Made by a program: the position numbers and the translations under genes | The notes under the pieces: generated by a model | What the model saw: only the letters and a program-made list of their open reading frames with translations | Told to the model about the DNA's origin: nothing | Database searches by the model: none | In this document: positions 62,620-64,000 of the stretch, one piece after another | Position numbering within the stretch: position 1 is the stretch's first letter | How the letters are laid out: every line of letters begins with the position of its first letter | NCBI RefSeq assembly: GCF_900110575.1 | Contig: NZ_FOEF01000002.1 | Coordinates: forward strand, 434,001-498,000 | From: Amycolatopsis saalfeldensis | GTDB lineage: Bacteria > Actinomycetota > Actinomycetes > Mycobacteriales > Pseudonocardiaceae | Length of the DNA: 64,000 bases | Direction of reading: 5' to 3'

Positions 62620-63180
62620 ATGCCCCGACTGATCCACCTCAACGGCCCGTCCGGCATCGGGAAGTCCACCGTGGCCCGGCTTTACGCCGACCGCCACCCC
62701 GGCGTCCTCGACCTCGACACCGACCAGCTGCTCCCCCTGATCGGCGGCTGGCGCGACGACTTCTGGGCCACCCTGCCCGTCGGCCGCCGCCTCGCCGTGG
62801 CCATGGCGGAAACGCACCTGCGGGCCGGCCACGACGTCGTCCTGCCCCAGCTGGCCACCGCGCTGGACGAGGTCGAAGGCTTCGAAGCCGCCGCGCTCGC
62901 CGCCGGTGCCGAGTACCGCGAAATCGTCCTCACCGCACCGAAACAGCACGCCTTCGACCGCTACTCGGCCCGAGCGTCCGTTGTGGACTCCAGCCCGCAC
63001 CGCCAGATCGACGACATCCTCGCCGAGCACGGCGGGCTCCGGCTGCTGGACCGGATCCACGACCACGTCGCCGGCTACCTCGCGCTCCGGCCCGCGTGCA
63101 CGGTCCTGGACACCGAGGGCCTTGATCCCGAACAGACCTATGCCGCGGTCGAGACTTCCCTTTCGTGGCGGTTCTTTTGA
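62620..63180 (+). CDS. small P-loop kinase-like protein
   Basis: A 186-aa protein with Walker A LNGPSGIGKSTVARLY at 8-23, LDLDTDQLLP, and a lid-like region (DRYSARASVVDSSPHRQIDD). It resembles the AAA_33/shikimate- or gluconate-kinase-like group. The substrate is unknown. The ATG lies 16 bases after the mdh terminator hairpin, so it probably has its own promoter overlapping that region. Confidence 0.8.
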   Translation: MPRLIHLNGPSGIGKSTVARLYADRHPGVLDLDTDQLLPLIGGWRDDFWATLPVGRRLAVAMAETHLRAGHDVVLPQLATALDEVEGFEAAALAAGAEYREIVLTAPKQHAFDRYSARASVVDSSPHRQIDDILAEHGGLRLLDRIHDHVAGYLALRPACTVLDTEGLDPEQTYAAVETSLSWRFF

Positions 63181-63402
63181 AGGTGAGTGGCCTGTTTGGC
63201 CGAGCCGATTTTCTCCAGTACCGGCCCGCCGTATAGGTCGTTATACACTCTAAGTGTGAGCTGGCCGGTGAGACTGTGATCGTTACGGGTGCCTCGTCCG
63301 ATATAGGCGAATGCCGTGCTGCGCACCGGCGAGGACACCTTCGACATCCCGCACGGCCCGGAGCAGCCGGACCTCGCCCGCGCGTCCGGCTGACGGCGGC
63401 CT
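63181..63402. other. intergenic stretch with lower GC and a 25-codon remnant
   Basis: Bases about 63190-63300 are visibly less GC-rich than the surroundings and contain TATA-like runs (GTCGTTATACACTC, GATATAGGCG). A plus-strand frame from GTG 63316 to TGA 63393 (LRTGEDTFDIPHGPEQ) has coding-like codons but is too short to assign, and may be the tail of a lost gene. No convincing RNA or promoter was identified. Confidence 0.35.
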
Positions 63403-64000
63403 CTACGCGGGCAGCACCCGCACCCCACCGGCTTCCAGGGCGCGGTGGGCGCCGGCGATGTCGGACAGCGACGGCAGCGGGTGGTCGGTGTCGAAGGCGA
63501 TCGTCACCATCCGGCCGCGAGGCGAGAGCAGCCGCCGGTACGTCGGCAGGCCGGTGCCGGTCGTGCTCAGCACCACGTCGAACGAGCCCAGTGCCGCCGG
63601 GTCCGCGCGGCGGTAGTCGTGTGCCTCGTCCGCGCCCAGCTCCCGCACCAGGTCGACGGTGCCGGCCCCGGTCAGCGCCGTCACGTGCGCGCCCATCGCG
63701 TGCCCGAGCTGCACGGCGATGGCGCCGACTCCCCCGGCCGCGCCGCGCACGAGCAGCCGCTCCCCCGCCTTCAGCCGGGCCTTGTCACGCAACGCCGTGA
63801 TCGCCGTGGTGCCCACCGGCAACGCCGCCGCCTCGACCAGGTCCAGTCCCTTCGGCGCCAGGGAAAGCCGGTCGGGGTCGACGGCGATGTACTCCGCCGC
63901 CACCCCGCCGGCGCGCCGCAGGCCCCACACCCGGTCGCCGACCTCGAGCCCCGGCGCGGCGGACGCGATCTCGCCGGTGAAGTCCACCCCGGTGGCCATC
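63403..64000 (-). CDS. zinc-type/quinone oxidoreductase-like MDR protein (partial)
   Basis: The last 199 or so codons of a medium-chain dehydrogenase/reductase; the start lies beyond the window. The cofactor loop is VRGAAGGVGAIAVQLGHAMG, preceded by EAAALPVGTTAITALRD, as in NADP-dependent quinone oxidoreductases. No catalytic zinc Cys cluster is visible in this part. The C-terminus ends LEAGGVRVLPA, slightly shorter than the usual HVRGKIVL-type ending. Confidence 0.85.
   Translation of the reverse strand, partial: MATGVDFTGEIASAAPGLEVGDRVWGLRRAGGVAAEYIAVDPDRLSLAPKGLDLVEAAALPVGTTAITALRDKARLKAGERLLVRGAAGGVGAIAVQLGHAMGAHVTALTGAGTVDLVRELGADEAHDYRRADPAALGSFDVVLSTTGTGLPTYRRLLSPRGRMVTIAFDTDHPLPSLSDIAGAHRALEAGGVRVLPA

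Noticed and set aside
63138..63428. 96-aa minus-strand frame over the low-GC stretch
   Set aside because: Its N-terminal part is Arg/Cys-rich shadow and no ribosome-binding site or family is visible. A short phrase looks protein-like, but chance is as likely.

Overview
The window is high-GC actinobacterial chromosome. GC-rich third codon positions, many GTG starts, an MptB-type mannosyltransferase, an F420-type PPOX protein and the DUF3097, DUF3090 and SCO1664 families all point to an actinomycete, most likely a Pseudonocardiaceae such as Amycolatopsis. The genus is inferred, not proven. No rRNA, tRNA or CRISPR was recognised.

The left tenth (1324-11338) is a complete Tn3-family transposon of about 10.0 kb. 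It has 38-bp terminal inverted repeats starting GGGG and a perfect 5-bp target duplication (TATCA). It carries a Tn3-type DDE transposase, a serine resolvase with an N-terminal zinc-knuckle-like domain and a res-like repeat cluster, and about 6 kb of cargo. The most unusual cargo is a minus-strand operon of three genes joined by GTGA overlaps: an unknown 299-aa protein, a P-loop NTPase with an atypical Walker A motif, and a class I lysyl-tRNA-synthetase-like protein fused to an ASCH domain. A 17-bp perfect inverted repeat covers the operon's start codon. A second cargo cluster holds an HTH protein and several small unknown proteins. The element sits between two decayed genes, a TetR-like and an SDR-like pseudogene.

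From 11.7 to 20.6 kb is an L-arabinose regulon: ribulokinase, ribulose-5-phosphate 4-epimerase, arabinose isomerase, then a ChvE/GguA/GguB-type sugar ABC transporter. Upstream is a LacI-family repressor, with near-identical 14-bp palindromic operators before the repressor and before the kinase.

From 20.6 to 41.3 kb is mixed core and accessory content: an SDR with a divergent HTH regulator, a secreted trypsin-like protease, NAD kinase, an SGNH hydrolase, TetR regulators, an MFS symporter, an SPFH/NfeD membrane pair, DUF3097, the DUF3090/SCO1664/phosphotransferase group, an S9 peptidase coupled to an LD-carboxypeptidase, an NmrA-like reductase divergent from its likely TetR repressor, and MptB.

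From 41.4 to 49.2 kb is a peptide-uptake region. A dipeptide ABC transporter operon is divergent from a DppA-type D-aminopeptidase and an M20 peptidase. Small regulatory, methyltransferase and membrane genes follow.

From 51.6 to 61.4 kb are two adjacent GH92 (alpha-mannosidase family) genes. The first is secreted and multidomain. The second lacks a signal peptide and overlaps a FUSC-family membrane protein gene. The window ends with malate dehydrogenase, a small P-loop kinase and a truncated quinone-oxidoreductase-like gene. Several broken genes (GNAT, SDR, TetR) are scattered through the window.
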